This document shows positions 48,810 to 57,556 of a DNA stretch of 64,000 bases, piece after piece. Origin of the DNA: Reyranella humidisoli (GTDB lineage Bacteria; Pseudomonadota; Alphaproteobacteria; Reyranellales; Reyranellaceae); the NCBI RefSeq assembly GCF_019039055.1, contig NZ_JAHOPB010000001.1, positions 3,384,001-3,448,000 on the forward strand. Direction: 5' to 3'. The translations under genes and the position numbers were made by a program. The notes beneath the pieces are model-generated. The model was given only the letters and a program-made list of their open reading frames with translations. It had not been told where the DNA came from and did no database searches. Positions within the stretch are counted from its first letter, which is position 1. The number at the start of each line of letters is the position of its first letter.

Positions 48810-50180
48810 TCAGGCGAGCGCCATCTCCGCGCGCTGCGCCATCGCCAGCAGCGGCCGGTCGTGCAGGCGAGGGGCGACGATCTGCAGGCCCACCGGCAGG
48901 CCGTCGCGGCCGGTGCCGCAGGGGATGGAGATGCCGGGCACAAGGGCTAAGTTGAACAGTGGCGTGAAGGCGGCGTGACCGCGCGGACCGACTTCCTTGT
49001 TCTCGATGACCCTCGGATAGACCTGCTCGACCGGCCAGGAGACGCAGGCCGTCGTCGGCGTCAGCAGATAGTCGTACTCGGTGAAGAACTGCGCGACGGA
49101 GCGCGCGCAGGCATCGGCGAAGCGGAAGGAAGCGATGACATCGGTGCCCGGGACGGACCGGCCGCGCTCGATCAGGCCCGAGACATTGTCGCCGAACAGG
49201 TCCTTGTCGTTGGCCTGATGCCCGCCATAAAGCAGGGCGGAGGCCGCACTGTTCACGGCAGCGAAGGCCGTTTCGGTCGTTTCGTCTGGCCAGGTCACGT
49301 CCGCTTCCTCTATCCGCCAGCCGGCCGCACGCAGCTTGGCGACAGCCGCCTCGAAGGCTGCCATCACATCGGGATCGACAGCCACGCCGAGGCCGAGACG
49401 CGGGCTCACGGCGATGCGTGGATTGCTGGGCGGGGGGACGTCGAGCAACGCCACCGAATGCGGATCGCGGCGGTCGGGACCGGCCATTACCTCGAAGGCC
49501 ACCCTCGCGTCCGCGACCGTGCGGCCCATGGGCGCCGTGACGCCATAGAGCGGACCGTAGGCGCCGCCGAAACCGAAGGGCGAGGGAATGGCGCCCGCCG
49601 AGGTCTTGACGCCGACGACCCCGCAATGCGAGGCCGGCCGGCGGCCGGAGCCACCGCCGTCGGTGCCGAGCGCGATCGGGCTGAAGCCGGCGGCAAGGGC
49701 GGCCGCCGCGCCACCGGACGAACCGCCCGGTGTCAGCGCCGGATTCATCGGATGGCGCGAGGGGCCGTAGACCTTGTTCTCGGTGTGGCCCTTGGCGGCC
49801 ATTTCCGGCGTGTTGGTCATCCCGAGGAAGATGCCGCCGGCGGCCTTCAGGCGCTCGACCGCGACGGCGTCGCGCGGCGGCTTGAAGTCCTTGTAGAGCA
49901 GCGAGCCGTTGGTGACGGTGCGGCCCTGCACCCAGGTCGTATCCTTTACCGTGTAGGGGACGCCCAGGATCGCACCGTCGAAGCCCTGCTTGCGGCGCAC
50001 ATCGACGGCATCGGCGGCGGCGCGCGCTTCGGCGGGATCGAAGTCGACGATGGCGGTGAGCTGGCCGTTCCGCGCTTCGACGCGCGCGATCGCCATCTCG
50101 GCCACGTCGCGGGCCTTCGCCTTGCCCGTCCGCACGGCCTTCGCGATGGCGCCAGCACCCTGATCCAGCAACTCGGTCAT
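48810..50180 (-). CDS. Amidase (amidase signature family)
   Basis: A 456-residue amidase with the Ser-cisSer-Lys triad: Lys79 in GVPYTVKDTTW, Ser154/Ser155 in PGGSSGGAAAALAAG and Ser178 in GTDGGGSGRRPASHCG. Length is normal. The substrate range of such enzymes is wide (aliphatic and aryl amides, or oligomer hydrolysis). GTDGGGSGRRP differs slightly from GTDTGGSIRxP but keeps the key serine. The ATG is placed where the family N-terminus begins; the longer frame upstream lies over the intergenic gap to the divergent DUF2161 gene. Confidence 0.9.
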   Translation of the reverse strand: MTELLDQGAGAIAKAVRTGKAKARDVAEMAIARVEARNGQLTAIVDFDPAEARAAADAVDVRRKQGFDGAILGVPYTVKDTTWVQGRTVTNGSLLYKDFKPPRDAVAVERLKAAGGIFLGMTNTPEMAAKGHTENKVYGPSRHPMNPALTPGGSSGGAAAALAAGFSPIALGTDGGGSGRRPASHCGVVGVKTSAGAIPSPFGFGGAYGPLYGVTAPMGRTVADARVAFEVMAGPDRRDPHSVALLDVPPPSNPRIAVSPRLGLGVAVDPDVMAAFEAAVAKLRAAGWRIEEADVTWPDETTETAFAAVNSAASALLYGGHQANDKDLFGDNVSGLIERGRSVPGTDVIASFRFADACARSVAQFFTEYDYLLTPTTACVSWPVEQVYPRVIENKEVGPRGHAAFTPLFNLALVPGISIPCGTGRDGLPVGLQIVAPRLHDRPLLAMAQRAEMALA

Positions 50181-50228
50181 CTGTTTTCCCTCATTTGCCC
50201 ACTTCTTAGCATGATAGCGTGCGCCGTC

Positions 50229-50879
50229 ATGACGTTGGAAAGCGACCTCTATGCGCCGGTGAAGGTGCTGCTCGAAGGGCAGGGATATGTCGTCAAAGGC
50301 GAGGTGCGCGGCTGCGACGTGGTGGCGGTGCGCGGCAAGGAGCCGCCCGTCGTCGTCGAGTTGAAGCGGACCTTCGGCCTCGGTCTCGTCCTGCAGGGCG
50401 TCGACCGGCTGGCGCTCACCGATCTCGTCTATCTCGCGGTGGGCCAGTGGCCGAGGCAGATGAAGAATGTGAAGAAGCTCTGCCGCCGGCTGGGGTTGGG
50501 CTTCATCGTGGTGGCGAAAGACAAGGCCGACGTGGTGCTCGATCCCGCGCCCTACGTGCCGAGGCAAAACAAGCGCAAGTCCGGCCGCCTGCTGGGCGAA
50601 CATGCCCGGCGTGTCGGCGATCCCAACGTCGGCGGGCAGGCGATGCGGATGCCGCTGATGACGGCTTACCGCCAGGAAGCGCTGCGTTGCGCCGAACTGC
50701 TGGCGGTGCAGGGGCCCATGAAGGTGTCAGCGCTGCGCGCTGCCTGCGACGCACCCAAAGCGGCCCAGATCCTGCAACAGGATGTCTATGGCTGGTTCGA
50801 GAGGGTGGAGCGCGGTGTCTATGCAATCACGCCGAAGGGGCGAGAGGGTCTCGAGCGGTTCGACCGCAAGCCGGCCTGA
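50229..50879 (+). CDS. DUF2161 protein, PD-(D/E)XK nuclease-like
   Basis: A 216-residue protein of the DUF2161 family. The N-terminal half has the restriction endonuclease-like core SDLYAPVKVLLEGQGYVVKG, the acidic GCDVVAVRG and the VVVELKR signature (E-x-K), which fits the PD-(D/E)XK superfamily. The C-terminal part (QEALRCAELLAVQGPMKVSA) looks like a winged helix that may bind DNA. Function unproven. Its stop directly abuts the next ATG (50880), so translation is likely coupled. The gene is divergent from the amidase. Confidence 0.87.
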   Translation: MTLESDLYAPVKVLLEGQGYVVKGEVRGCDVVAVRGKEPPVVVELKRTFGLGLVLQGVDRLALTDLVYLAVGQWPRQMKNVKKLCRRLGLGFIVVAKDKADVVLDPAPYVPRQNKRKSGRLLGEHARRVGDPNVGGQAMRMPLMTAYRQEALRCAELLAVQGPMKVSALRAACDAPKAAQILQQDVYGWFERVERGVYAITPKGREGLERFDRKPA

Positions 50880-51677
50880 ATGCTGATCGCGCATCTCTCC
50901 GATCCACACGTCCGCCCGGACGGCAGCCTCTATCAGGGCGTGGTCAATTCGAACGTGCAGTTCGCTGCTGCGATTGCGCACGTAAACGCGCTCGATCCGC
51001 GACCGGACCTCGTGCTGTTGAGCGGCGATCTGGTGGATCATGGCCATGCCGACGAATACGCGATGCTCGCCCGTCTGCTGGCGGCGCTCGAAGTGCCCGT
51101 ACTGGCGATCCCCGGCAATCACGACGAACGCGAGGCCTTCAGGGCGGCCTTCACGAACCAAAGTTGGCTGCCGGCGAACGGGCCAATCAATTACGCGGTC
51201 GGCGATCGCGGACCGGTGCGCATCGTTGCCTTCGACGTGACCTTGCCCGGCCTGCACCATGGTATCGTGAGCGAGGAGGGCGCAGCCTGGCTCCATGGTG
51301 TACTGGCGGCGGAGCCCGCGCGGCCGACCATCGTGATGATGCATCAGCCGCCATTCGATACCGGCATTCCCTACATGGATCCCTATTGCTGCCGCGAAGG
51401 GCACCGGCTCGCCGATGTGGTGGCGCGTCATCCGCAGGTCGAACGCATCCTGTGCGGCCATGTCCATCGCGTGATGCAGATGCGATTCGGCGGCACGACC
51501 CTGTGCACGGCGCCGTCCACGACGACGGCCATCGCGTTGCAGCTTCGACCCGATGCCACGCCCGCCTCGCATATCGAGCCGCCGGCGATGCTGCTGCATC
51601 ACTGGCGGGAGGGCACGGGCCTCATCACGCACGTCGTTCCGATCGGGACGTTCCCGGGACCTTATCCCTTTGCCTGA
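50880..51677 (+). CDS. Calcineurin-like cyclic nucleotide phosphodiesterase
   Basis: A 265-residue class III cyclic nucleotide phosphodiesterase/GpdQ-like enzyme. All metal motifs are present: IAHLSDPHVR (D-x-H), VLLSGDLVDHG (GDxxD), AIPGNHDEREAFRAAF (GNHD), MMHQPPFDTG and CGHVHRVMQM (GHxH). Such enzymes hydrolyse cAMP or phosphodiesters with two metals. It is immediately after DUF2161 (coupled). Its 3' end overlaps by 16 bases the end of the convergent amidohydrolase gene. Confidence 0.9.
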   Translation: MLIAHLSDPHVRPDGSLYQGVVNSNVQFAAAIAHVNALDPRPDLVLLSGDLVDHGHADEYAMLARLLAALEVPVLAIPGNHDEREAFRAAFTNQSWLPANGPINYAVGDRGPVRIVAFDVTLPGLHHGIVSEEGAAWLHGVLAAEPARPTIVMMHQPPFDTGIPYMDPYCCREGHRLADVVARHPQVERILCGHVHRVMQMRFGGTTLCTAPSTTTAIALQLRPDATPASHIEPPAMLLHHWREGTGLITHVVPIGTFPGPYPFA

Positions 51678-52750
51678 GCGGGTCGCCTGGCCTTCACCTT
51701 CAGGAGCTTCGCTGCATTGCTGCCTAGGATCGCCTGTTTGTCGGCGGCGGTGAGCTTCGCGCCCGACACGAACGCGATCGGTTCGTACATGCCCATGTCG
51801 AAGGGATAATCGGTGCCCATCAGGATGTGGTCGCTGCCGTAGGTCTTCACGAGATATTCGAGCTGGCTCTCCTCGAACACGATCGTGTCGAAGTACATCT
51901 TCTTGAGGTACCAGCTCGGCTTCTTCTTTATGCAGAGCCGGCAGTCGGAGCGCGCGCCATGGGCATGGTCCATGCGGCCGGCGTAGGCTGGCAGGAAGCC
52001 TCCGCCATGCGCGACGCAGATCTTCAGCTTCGGATAGGCGTCGAGGACGCCCCCGAAGATCAGATGGCTGACGGCCATGGTCGAATCGAGCGGATTGCCG
52101 ATCACGTTGCTGAAGTAGTGCTCCGAGAACCGGCGGCCATCGGGGAAGCCGTTGGGGTGCAGGAAGACCAGGACGCCGAGTTCCTCGGCCTTGGCGAAGA
52201 CCGGCCGAAACCTCTCCTCGGAAAGATCGGCGCCGGCGACGTTGGTGCAGAGTTCGACGCCGCGCAGCCCGAGCGTCTTCACCGCGCGCTCCAGCTCCGC
52301 CACCGCGAATTCGGGTGCCTGCATCGGCACCGTGCCGAGGCCGACGAGGCGGTCCGGGTGCTTCGCGACCGTCGCGGCGATGTTGTCGTTGATCAGGCGC
52401 GCCGCGTCGCGGCCGAGTTCGGGCGGTGTCCAGTAGAAATACTGCGGCGGAGCGGGGGAGATCGCCTGGATGTCGACGCCCATCCGGTCCATGTCGGCGA
52501 TGCGGCGCTCGACCGAGGTGAGCATCGGCCGCACGGTTTCGGTTTGTGCCTTCTGAACCGCGCGCGTGGCCTCGTTGGAGAATCGGCCCATCGGCTCGTC
52601 GGGCGCGATGCCGGAGGCCGCGACCAGCGCGGCCGCCTCGGGTGAGACGATATGGCAATGAATGTCGATGACCGGACCCGACGTCTTTCGTGCGCCCCGC
52701 TTTGTTGCGGCGGCGTGACGGCGTGGCCTCGGTTCGCAGGTGTAAAGCAT
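51662..52750 (-). CDS. ACMSD-like amidohydrolase family decarboxylase/hydrolase
   Basis: A 362-residue protein of the amidohydrolase-2 (ACMSD) family, mostly decarboxylases or hydratases of aromatic and dicarboxylic acids. The first metal motif IDIHCHIVSPEA, the substrate region ISPAPPQYFYWTPPELGRDA, LVFLHPNGFPDG, ICVAHGGGFLPAYAGRMDHA and LMGTDYPFDMGMYEP with the catalytic Asp are all visible. The ATG 52750 follows CGGAGG. About 30 residues before the first motif are basic and alanine-rich (RPRRHAAATKRGARK) and may be a loose extension. Substrate unknown. Convergent with the phosphodiesterase gene. Confidence 0.88.
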   Translation of the reverse strand: MLYTCEPRPRRHAAATKRGARKTSGPVIDIHCHIVSPEAAALVAASGIAPDEPMGRFSNEATRAVQKAQTETVRPMLTSVERRIADMDRMGVDIQAISPAPPQYFYWTPPELGRDAARLINDNIAATVAKHPDRLVGLGTVPMQAPEFAVAELERAVKTLGLRGVELCTNVAGADLSEERFRPVFAKAEELGVLVFLHPNGFPDGRRFSEHYFSNVIGNPLDSTMAVSHLIFGGVLDAYPKLKICVAHGGGFLPAYAGRMDHAHGARSDCRLCIKKKPSWYLKKMYFDTIVFEESQLEYLVKTYGSDHILMGTDYPFDMGMYEPIAFVSGAKLTAADKQAILGSNAAKLLKVKARRPAQAKG

Positions 52751-52870
52751 GACGGCGATCCTCCGGTGCTGATGCGGCGATAGTCCCACCGGGATCAATC
52801 TGCGTCATCCGGGCAAGAGTCGACCGCCGTGGATGCAACCCCGAGCCTCTTCGGGCATTATCCCGCCCTG

Positions 52871-53863
52871 ATGCGCACCCTGGAGATCGTCCACCGTACT
52901 CGTTACGAATATTCCGAGCCGGTAAACCTCGGCGATCACCGGCTGATGTTCCGGCCGCGCGACAGCCACGACCTTCGATTGCTGCACACCGGGCTGGCAA
53001 TCGAGCCTGCGGCGCATGTGCGCTGGATCCACGACCCGTTTGGCAATTCCATCGCCATCGCGTCGTTCGAAGGCCCGACGCAGGTCCTGGAACTGGTCAG
53101 CACGATCCAGCTCGAGCATTTCGGCGTGCCGCCCGAACTGCCGCCCATCGAGGAGTTCGCGCGGACCCTGCCGTTCAGCTACGCCTCGGAAGAGGCACCC
53201 GACCTCGCGCGATACGTCGAGCGCTCCTATCCCGATCCCAACTCGATCGTCGGTCCCTGGACCAAGCAGTTCATGGAAGGCGAGGGCGGCAACGACACGT
53301 TCGAACTGCTGAAGCGGCTCTGCACGGGCATTCAGCAGAAACTGAAATACGCGATGCGGTTCGAGATCGGTACGCAGGTACCGGCCGTGACGCTCGAGTC
53401 CGGTGGCGGCACCTGCCGCGATTACGCGCTTCTGATGATCGAGTGCTGCCGCTCGCTCGGCCTCGCGGCGCGGTTCATTACCGGCTACCTCTACGACCCG
53501 GCTCTGGATACCGCGCCAGGCGAGGCGACGACGCATGCCTATCCCCATGCGTGGATGGAAGTTTACCTCCCCGGAGCCGGTTGGGTGGAATTCGACCCGA
53601 CCAACGGCATCGTCGGCAGCGAGCGCCTGATCCGGGTGGCGGTGGGACGCGATCCCGAGCAGGCGATGCCGATCAAGGGCACTTTCACCGGCTCGCCGGA
53701 AGTCACCGTCAATGCATCGGTCGACGTGCAGGTGCACACCCTGTCGCCTGCGCCGCTTGCCGATCCGGCAGTTCCCCTGGAACCTGGTCCAACCGCTCCC
53801 GCTGCGCCGACGCCGGAGGCGCCTGTGCCTGCCGCCGAGCCCGTCTCCGCCCAAGCCCTTTGA
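52871..53863 (+). CDS. Transglutaminase-like cysteine protease family protein
   Basis: A 330-residue protein with an N-terminal bacterial transglutaminase-associated domain (MRTLEIVHRTRYEYSEPVNL) and a C-terminal transglutaminase-like core. The catalytic triad is Cys182 (SGGGTCRDYALLM), His226 (AYPHAWMEVYLP) and Asp242 (WVEFDPTNG). About 45 residues after the core are a proline- and alanine-rich tail (PAPLADPAVPLEPGPTAPAA). It is not exported by any signal I can see, so it may be cytoplasmic. The ATG chosen matches the conserved family start; a GTG at 52829 gives 14 more residues. Confidence 0.9.
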   Translation: MRTLEIVHRTRYEYSEPVNLGDHRLMFRPRDSHDLRLLHTGLAIEPAAHVRWIHDPFGNSIAIASFEGPTQVLELVSTIQLEHFGVPPELPPIEEFARTLPFSYASEEAPDLARYVERSYPDPNSIVGPWTKQFMEGEGGNDTFELLKRLCTGIQQKLKYAMRFEIGTQVPAVTLESGGGTCRDYALLMIECCRSLGLAARFITGYLYDPALDTAPGEATTHAYPHAWMEVYLPGAGWVEFDPTNGIVGSERLIRVAVGRDPEQAMPIKGTFTGSPEVTVNASVDVQVHTLSPAPLADPAVPLEPGPTAPAAPTPEAPVPAAEPVSAQAL

Positions 53864-53911
53864 CATCGCCCGGCGACGGCGGTTGAGTGGCGGAAACGGT
53901 GATATAAGCCG

Positions 53912-54643
53912 GTGGCACTCGGGGGCGGATTTCTGGCTACTTCAATTGACGGGTTGGTGCGGGGGCTCCTTGGTCTGGGCGGAGCCCTGCTTGTCTGGCT
54001 GGCCTGGCCGGTCGCGAAGAGCGCCTGGCAGGCCCAGCAGGCCGACAGGGCGGCGACGGCGCTTCGCCTCAACTACCAACTCTCGCTCGACAACCTGTTG
54101 AACGCCATCGATGCGGTGGATCGGGCGGTCGAGTCCGACCCGACCGCCGGTCGGTATCTGCAGCGGTCCGAGCTTCTCGTCGGCGCTGCCCTGTCGCCCA
54201 ACTTCGCGCCATCCGCCCAGCAGCGCTCCGAGTGGCTGAAGCGTGCCCAGGACGATCTAGATGTCGGCCTTGGCCGGGATCCCGTGCGCGGTGTCCAGTG
54301 GGCACGCCTGGCTGCCGTGCGGTACGCACTCGAGGGGCCGTCGCAGCGGACGGTCGCGCCGCTTCTCATGTCCATCGATACGGCTCCGATGCTGCTGCCG
54401 CTGTGGCCCGCGCGACTGACGCTGATCCTGGATAACTGGCAGGTCCTGACCGTCGCCCAGCGCGAGAAGATCGCGCTCTACGTGGCGCGGACCTGGCAGC
54501 TCTCGTCACGGCGCGACTGGTTTGCGCATGCCATCCGCAGCCCGATCGACGAACTCTTCATCCGCTACTTCGTGCGCAACGAGCCGGGCGCACAGGAAGA
54601 GCTTTCCCGCCTGCTGGCGGAGCGCCGGAAGCAGAAGCCATGA
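53912..54643 (+). CDS. Membrane-anchored polysaccharide cluster protein of unknown function
   Basis: A 243-residue protein with an N-terminal hydrophobic helix (LLGLGGALLVWLAWPVAKSA) and a helical, TPR-like remainder (RLNYQLSLDNLLNAIDAVDR, TAGRYLQRSELLVGAAL). It begins with GTG and overlaps the O-antigen ligase-like gene by ATGA. In several exopolysaccharide clusters a small helical membrane protein pairs with the polymerase-like protein; here that role is inferred from position only. No catalytic motif is visible. Confidence 0.72.
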   Translation: MALGGGFLATSIDGLVRGLLGLGGALLVWLAWPVAKSAWQAQQADRAATALRLNYQLSLDNLLNAIDAVDRAVESDPTAGRYLQRSELLVGAALSPNFAPSAQQRSEWLKRAQDDLDVGLGRDPVRGVQWARLAAVRYALEGPSQRTVAPLLMSIDTAPMLLPLWPARLTLILDNWQVLTVAQREKIALYVARTWQLSSRRDWFAHAIRSPIDELFIRYFVRNEPGAQEELSRLLAERRKQKP

Positions 54644-56115
54644 CCGAATGGACGGAGAAGGGCCACGAGCCCGGCGTCGTCGTCCTGCACGACTGGCGCT
54701 GGTTTGCCCGCCGCGCGATCGACCGCACGACTGTCTTCATTTTCTTTGCGATGGTGACCTTGGCGGCCCTGCCGATGGGCGCCAATCGCGACTGGGCCTG
54801 GGCACCGCTGTGCGTCATGTTCGGTCTCGTCGCGATCCCCATCGCGCTGGGCATCGGTCCCCGCGGCGGCCACTCCGTGGGTCCGGTCGAGCGGGCGCCG
54901 CTACTGGTCCTGATCGGCTGCTGGGTCTTCTTCGCGGCCTTCGCGGTTTGGCAGACGACGACCTGGACTCCGCTCACCGCCGACGCGTGGCTGTTCCAGC
55001 AGGCGGCCGAGATCCTGGGCGGCGCCCGCGCGCCCATTCCGGCGATCGCCGCCGATGCGGCACGAAACTCCCTCCTGAAGTGTATCGCCTGCGCGCTGAT
55101 CTTCCTGATGGCGAGGGCGGTGTGTCGCGACCGCGACAACGCCCGATGGTTCCTGATGGCGTTGGTGATCAGCGGCGTGCTGGTGGTGGCCTACGGCATC
55201 GCCATGCAGATGGCGACGAATTCCTGCTACCTCGGCAGCTATCTGCGCAAGCAGTTCGAACTGACGTCGACCGATCGATGCCCTATGGGCGGCACTTTCG
55301 TGAACAGCAATTCGTTTGCCTGTTACATGGGGATGGCCGTCCTTGCCGCGGTCGCCCTGGTCTTCAGCAAACATCGCCCGCGCGACGCCGTGAACGTGTC
55401 CTCCGGCTACGATGACGAGGACGACGACGTCGGTTTCATCGACTGGTTCACCGGTCCGCGGGTGGTGCTCCTCGCCGTTTCACTGCTGATGCTGGGTGGC
55501 ATGATGATGTCGGCCTCGCGCGCCGGGTTCGGTGCCACGGCGGCGGCGCTCATGGCGCTTGGTCTGTTGCTGATGCGGGGTCGCTGGCGGTCGCGTCCCG
55601 AACTCGGCCGGGTCTTCGTGGCCGGGGCGGTTCTGTTCGTCCTGGTCGGGATCGTCGCTGGCAGCGCCCTGCTGTCCAAATTCGCCGTATCGGCTGACGA
55701 TTCGTCACGGCTGCGGATCTGGTCGGCGGCCTTCCAGGCGATCGGCCTGTCGCCCTGGATGGGCTGGGGCCTTGGCAGCTTCGGCGATGTCTTTGCGCTC
55801 CTCCAGCCCGCAAACAGCCTGCAGCCTAACGATATCGCGCATTCGACGCCGCTCGAAACGATCGTCGAACTGGGGGTGATCGCCTCGATCCCGGCCATGG
55901 CGATCGTTCTCCTGCCCTGGGCGGTCTGCTTCAGGGGTGCGCTCAGGCGTCGGCTGGCCAATCGCTATCTTCCCGCCGCGGCCTTTGCGATCGCGGCCGT
56001 CCCGATCCTGCATTCGCTGATCGACTTCAGCCTGCAGATGCCCGCCATCGGTTTCGTCACGTCCGCACTGCTGGGAATGGGATGGGCGCAGGCTTTCAGC
56101 CGAAGCGAGCGGTGA
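54640..56115 (+). CDS. O-antigen ligase/polymerase-type membrane protein
   Basis: A 491-residue multi-pass protein with about 12 hydrophobic helices. The periplasmic loop with FVNSNSFACYMGMAVLAAVA (the N-x-F/Y motif), SASRAGFGATAAALMALGL, and GWGLGSFGDVFALLQPANSL followed by IAHSTPLETIVELGVIASIP are the conserved Wzy_C/WaaL-like parts. Such proteins either ligate polysaccharide onto lipid A or polymerise repeat units. The overlap with the previous gene suggests a two-protein unit. The acidic cytoplasmic stretch YDDEDDDVGFIDW is unusual. Confidence 0.87.
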   Translation: MTEWTEKGHEPGVVVLHDWRWFARRAIDRTTVFIFFAMVTLAALPMGANRDWAWAPLCVMFGLVAIPIALGIGPRGGHSVGPVERAPLLVLIGCWVFFAAFAVWQTTTWTPLTADAWLFQQAAEILGGARAPIPAIAADAARNSLLKCIACALIFLMARAVCRDRDNARWFLMALVISGVLVVAYGIAMQMATNSCYLGSYLRKQFELTSTDRCPMGGTFVNSNSFACYMGMAVLAAVALVFSKHRPRDAVNVSSGYDDEDDDVGFIDWFTGPRVVLLAVSLLMLGGMMMSASRAGFGATAAALMALGLLLMRGRWRSRPELGRVFVAGAVLFVLVGIVAGSALLSKFAVSADDSSRLRIWSAAFQAIGLSPWMGWGLGSFGDVFALLQPANSLQPNDIAHSTPLETIVELGVIASIPAMAIVLLPWAVCFRGALRRRLANRYLPAAAFAIAAVPILHSLIDFSLQMPAIGFVTSALLGMGWAQAFSRSER

Positions 56116-56256
56116 GGCAAAGCTTTACGCCTGTGCGGCGGGCATTATATGATCATCGCAAGTGCAACTATGCGTTTCGGTCCGCGGTCCGGATGACGGG
56201 CCCGGGTGTGCACCGGGGGACGTTGGGTGCGGAAAGCGATCGTCACTGGGGTAGAC

Positions 56257-57540
56257 ATGCCGTCCGATGAGCAGCGTTCGGCGAGGATGCCGCGCATGCG
56301 CTCGGCGCCGCAGCGGTTCATCGAGACCTGGGTCGATGCGGTTCTCGGTTTCCTGTTCTGCGTCGTGCTGCCGATCCCCCTTTATGCCAACGACGAGCCG
56401 TTCGTCGGCCCGTTCGATGCGTCGGAACTGTCCATCGTCACCACGGCAGTCGCCTACGCGATCGTCTGGTATTGCGGGCGCCGGCTGGATGCGTTTCCCG
56501 GCGCCGGTCTCAATGTCGCGCAGGTCGCGCCGGTGGCCATCATCACCTATGCGCTCATCGCCGCAGTTCTGCTGCTCCTGCGTCTCGACTATTCACGCGT
56601 GCAGCTGTTCGGCAGCGGCTTTCTCACCGTGCTCTGGATGGCCGTGATCGCCCAGATGCGCGGCCGCTACCTCGTACGCAACTACGCGGTGACGCCGCAC
56701 GCCACGATCAGCACCTTGCCGAGGCTTCCGACCTGCCGCTGGCTCGATTTCGACGATGTCCGCCAGCGGCGCCTGCGCGTCGATGCCATCGTGGCCGATC
56801 TGAGCGACGACCTCGGCGAGGGGCAGCTCGCAGCCCTGGCGGATGCGGCCATCGCCGGCGTACCCGTGCTCGACCGCCGCTACGTCGTGGAGAACATGAC
56901 CGGCCGGACGCCGCTCAGTGGCCTGTCGCCCAACGAGTTCGGCTCGCTGCTGCCGTCGCGCCAGTATCTCGTCGTTCGTCGCGCCATCGAATTGGCGCTG
57001 ACGGTCGTCTTCCTGCCGCTGCTGTTGCCGATCCTGGCGGTCGTGGCGCTCGTCGTGCGGTTCGACAGCCCCGGCCCGGTGTTGTTCGTGCAGACCCGCA
57101 TAGGCCGCCGCGGTCAGCCCTTCCGGATGGTCAAGTTCCGCACGATGTTCGTGGGCGTGCCCGGCCCGAGCTTCACGACTTCGGCCGACCCCCGCATCAC
57201 GCGTACCGGCCATTTTCTCCGGCGCTGCCGCCTCGACGAGCTACCCCAGCTTTTCAATATCCTGAAGGGCGACATGAGCTGGGTCGGCCCGCGGCCCGAG
57301 GCGGCGTCTCTGGAGAAGGGCTATCTGCGGGACATTGAGCACTTCGCTCTGCGCGGCATCGTGCGGCCGGGGCTCACAGGCTGGGCGCAGATCAACCAGG
57401 GCTATGCCCATGAAGCCGACGCGATGCGCTCCAAGCTCGAATACGACCTCTACTATCTCAAGCACTGCTCGCTGTGGCTCGATCTGGTGATCGTGCTCAG
57501 GACCTTCGCCGTGGTGTTCCGCGGCACCGGCGCGCGCTAG
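56257..57540 (+). CDS. Polyprenyl-phosphate sugar-1-phosphate transferase
   Basis: A 427-residue initiating sugar transferase of the WbaP/PssY type that puts a sugar phosphate on undecaprenyl phosphate. It has four N-terminal helices, a degenerate Rossmann domain (about 140-220), one hydrophobic helix (ALTVVFLPLLLPILAVVALV) and the catalytic cytosolic domain with GRRGQPFRMVKFRTM, RRCRLDELPQLFNILKGDMS and WVGPRPEAASLEKGY. The ATG at 56257 with a GGGG site is chosen; a GTG at 56230 is possible. It is the first catalytic step of the polysaccharide cluster. Confidence 0.93.
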   Translation: MPSDEQRSARMPRMRSAPQRFIETWVDAVLGFLFCVVLPIPLYANDEPFVGPFDASELSIVTTAVAYAIVWYCGRRLDAFPGAGLNVAQVAPVAIITYALIAAVLLLLRLDYSRVQLFGSGFLTVLWMAVIAQMRGRYLVRNYAVTPHATISTLPRLPTCRWLDFDDVRQRRLRVDAIVADLSDDLGEGQLAALADAAIAGVPVLDRRYVVENMTGRTPLSGLSPNEFGSLLPSRQYLVVRRAIELALTVVFLPLLLPILAVVALVVRFDSPGPVLFVQTRIGRRGQPFRMVKFRTMFVGVPGPSFTTSADPRITRTGHFLRRCRLDELPQLFNILKGDMSWVGPRPEAASLEKGYLRDIEHFALRGIVRPGLTGWAQINQGYAHEADAMRSKLEYDLYYLKHCSLWLDLVIVLRTFAVVFRGTGAR

Positions 57541-57556
57541 ACTCCGGCGCGACATC

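Noticed and set aside
50219..51727. 502-codon + strand frame overlapping DUF2161 and the phosphodiesterase
   Set aside because: It is a frame-shifted shadow; the two genes in the other frames have complete family motifs.
56150..56185. GCAAC close to CGTT upstream of the sugar transferase gene
   Set aside because: The boxes are only four bases apart, so it cannot be an ECF promoter.
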